In this document: positions 62,618-64,000 of the stretch, piece after piece
Numbering within the stretch: the stretch's first letter is position 1
How the letters are laid out: every line of letters starts with the position of its first letter
Assembly (NCBI RefSeq): GCF_030247185.1
Contig: NC_080571.1
Coordinates: forward strand, 7,065,001 to 7,129,000
DNA from: Malaya genurostris
Taxonomy: Eukaryota; Arthropoda; Insecta; Diptera; Culicidae
DNA length: 64,000 nt
Direction of reading: 5' to 3'
Notes under the pieces: model-generated
The model's database searches: none
The model's input: the letters and a program-made list of their open reading frames with translations, nothing else
What the model was told of the DNA's origin: nothing
Translations under genes and position numbers: made by a program

Positions 62618-63097
62618 TTCGAATAGAAAATGGTAGAATCGCGACATACCATAGACTTGGGTGCCTCGCAGTGATCAGATGTCTAAGCCCGACTCTTCTG
62701 GTAGAAGGTAAAAGCTATGTGTGTATGTATGTATGTGTGAATCCACCATCAGTTCAAGACATTACCAGTATATGCGGGTAAACTTACTGTAGATCCGAAT
62801 TTGATTATCAGATAGCGTTCATATAACTGCTGTTAAGAAGGCTAAAATGGGTTTTGAAGCTCCGGCGCCTTCCAGCAAGAACATCCGGCCATATAATAAA
62901 GAATTTCGCTGTACCAGCTTAGACCCGCCTGATGGTTTGTTTGTTAGAAGTGTGCGTCTTACTCATTTCAGACCTTCAGGGAAAAACACAAAGCTTCCCC
63001 CACGTGACTCAGGTTGGCAATCCACTCCATCATCCAGTCATTCATTTGTAAGATACCCTGATGCACTCTCTGCCCCTCCCCGTTGTCGATATAATTG

Positions 63098-63700
63098 AGC
63101 ATATTACAACATAATATAATATAATATAAAAAATAATATAAAAAATATAATATAATACAATACAATATAATATATCACATCCTAATGCAATACAGTATAC
63201 TACAATCTAATATAATATAATTCAATATAACATGATATAATATAATAAAACTACAGAGAACAGACATCCAAGCTAGTACAAACTTTTTAAAAAAACTGTG
63301 TAAAGCATACAAGCATCCGTTAAAAATCACCGTTGCACACGACTTTGCACGTATGAATGTATGTTGGATATCTGTTCTCTGTGATATAACATAATATAAA
63401 ATAATATAATATAATATAACATATGTTAATATAACACAGAATAATATAATATAAAATAGAACAATATAATATAACATTACACAATATATTCTAACAATAT
63501 ACTATAACATAATACAATATAACACAATACATATACTTATAATATAATATATTACAATATAATATGATATAACGCAATGCAGTATAATACCATCACCAAG
63601 GGAACGTGCCATTTGAGCCAATTTATTCTGATAATACCATACAACATAATATAACATAACAGAAGATAATATATGAAATAATGTGCTATGATACAATGTA
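63098..63700. repeat. Degenerate (TATAA)n AT-rich satellite
   Basis: Imperfect ATAATATAAT words run on either side of a TIR element at 63253-63382 and a second non-repeat piece at about 63590-63640. Confidence 0.85.
63253..63382. mobile_element. 130 bp MITE in the AT satellite
   Basis: ACAGAGAACAGACATCCAA (63253) and TTGGATATCTGTTCTCTGT (to 63382) form inverted ends with one mismatch. The middle is unrelated to the TATAA repeat. Confidence 0.75.
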
Positions 63701-63794
63701 TAACAGTTGATGTCGCATTGTAAGTTATGCTCTTCTTTCGTCGCAGTACTACAGGAAATACAATATTGCTTTTTTAATAATAAAAATAGTAATA

Positions 63795-64000
<206 letters not shown>

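Noticed and set aside
61426..62781. 451- and ~380-codon frames rich in KNRRTEEQ or LLFFCSSV
   Set aside because: Octamer satellite artefact.

Overview
The window is repeat-dominated insect DNA, most likely from a mosquito (Culicidae) or a close dipteran relative. The main evidence is two kinds of tRNA-derived SINE head of the type I know from mosquito genomes (8531-8683 and 57958-58057; 15496-15722). Other support comes from DD37E and DD34D Tc1/mariner relics, a mag-like Ty3-type gag, several TIR/MITE families and 3' ends of non-LTR retrotransposons. I could not identify any intact host protein-coding gene. The non-repetitive stretches look intergenic or intronic.

Layout. 0.15-1.9 kb: a TIR repeat (copy A) carrying a histone H2B gene remnant. 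3.9-6.2 kb: a DD37E transposase relic, then a decayed modular repeat (called R1 here) with a deleted mariner in it. 6.8-8.0 kb: copy B of the first TIR repeat. 8.5-12 kb: a SINE, a MITE with a TTA target duplication, a 1.17 kb element with perfect TIRs, and an R1 copy. 15.5-22.4 kb: a SINE, an R1 copy split by a LINE, a 2.4 kb TIR element containing a LINE tail and copy C, and a second MITE. 25-26.5 kb: a DDE_4-like transposase fragment and a hAT-like foldback element with an 8 bp target duplication. 27.4-31.4 kb: a second deleted mariner, itself split by R1, then more R1 copies. 31.4-32.8 kb: a pogo/Tigger-like TIR element holding a tandem array. 35.8-41.3 kb: a 5.45 kb heptamer satellite. 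45.1-49.3 kb: a three-level nest, DD37E element > mariner > LTR retrotransposon. 50.8-54 kb: mariner, R1 and LINE relics. 57.9-64 kb: a SINE, a LINE tail, R1, (TA)n, a 1.1 kb octamer satellite, AT-rich satellite and (AAT)n.

The most interesting object is the LTR element at 45281-47615, which has GTATC target duplications on both sides. It keeps a complete 5' LTR, a primer-binding site, an open gag frame with two CCHC knuckles, and only the last 63 bp of the 3' LTR; pol is gone. Its leader carries four hairpins with the same nine-base loop on differing stems. They lie inside what reads as a 531 bp intron with a good donor and acceptor. Splicing would join gag in frame to an ATG within the LTR. 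I infer that the intron separates translated Gag mRNA from hairpin-bearing genomic RNA.
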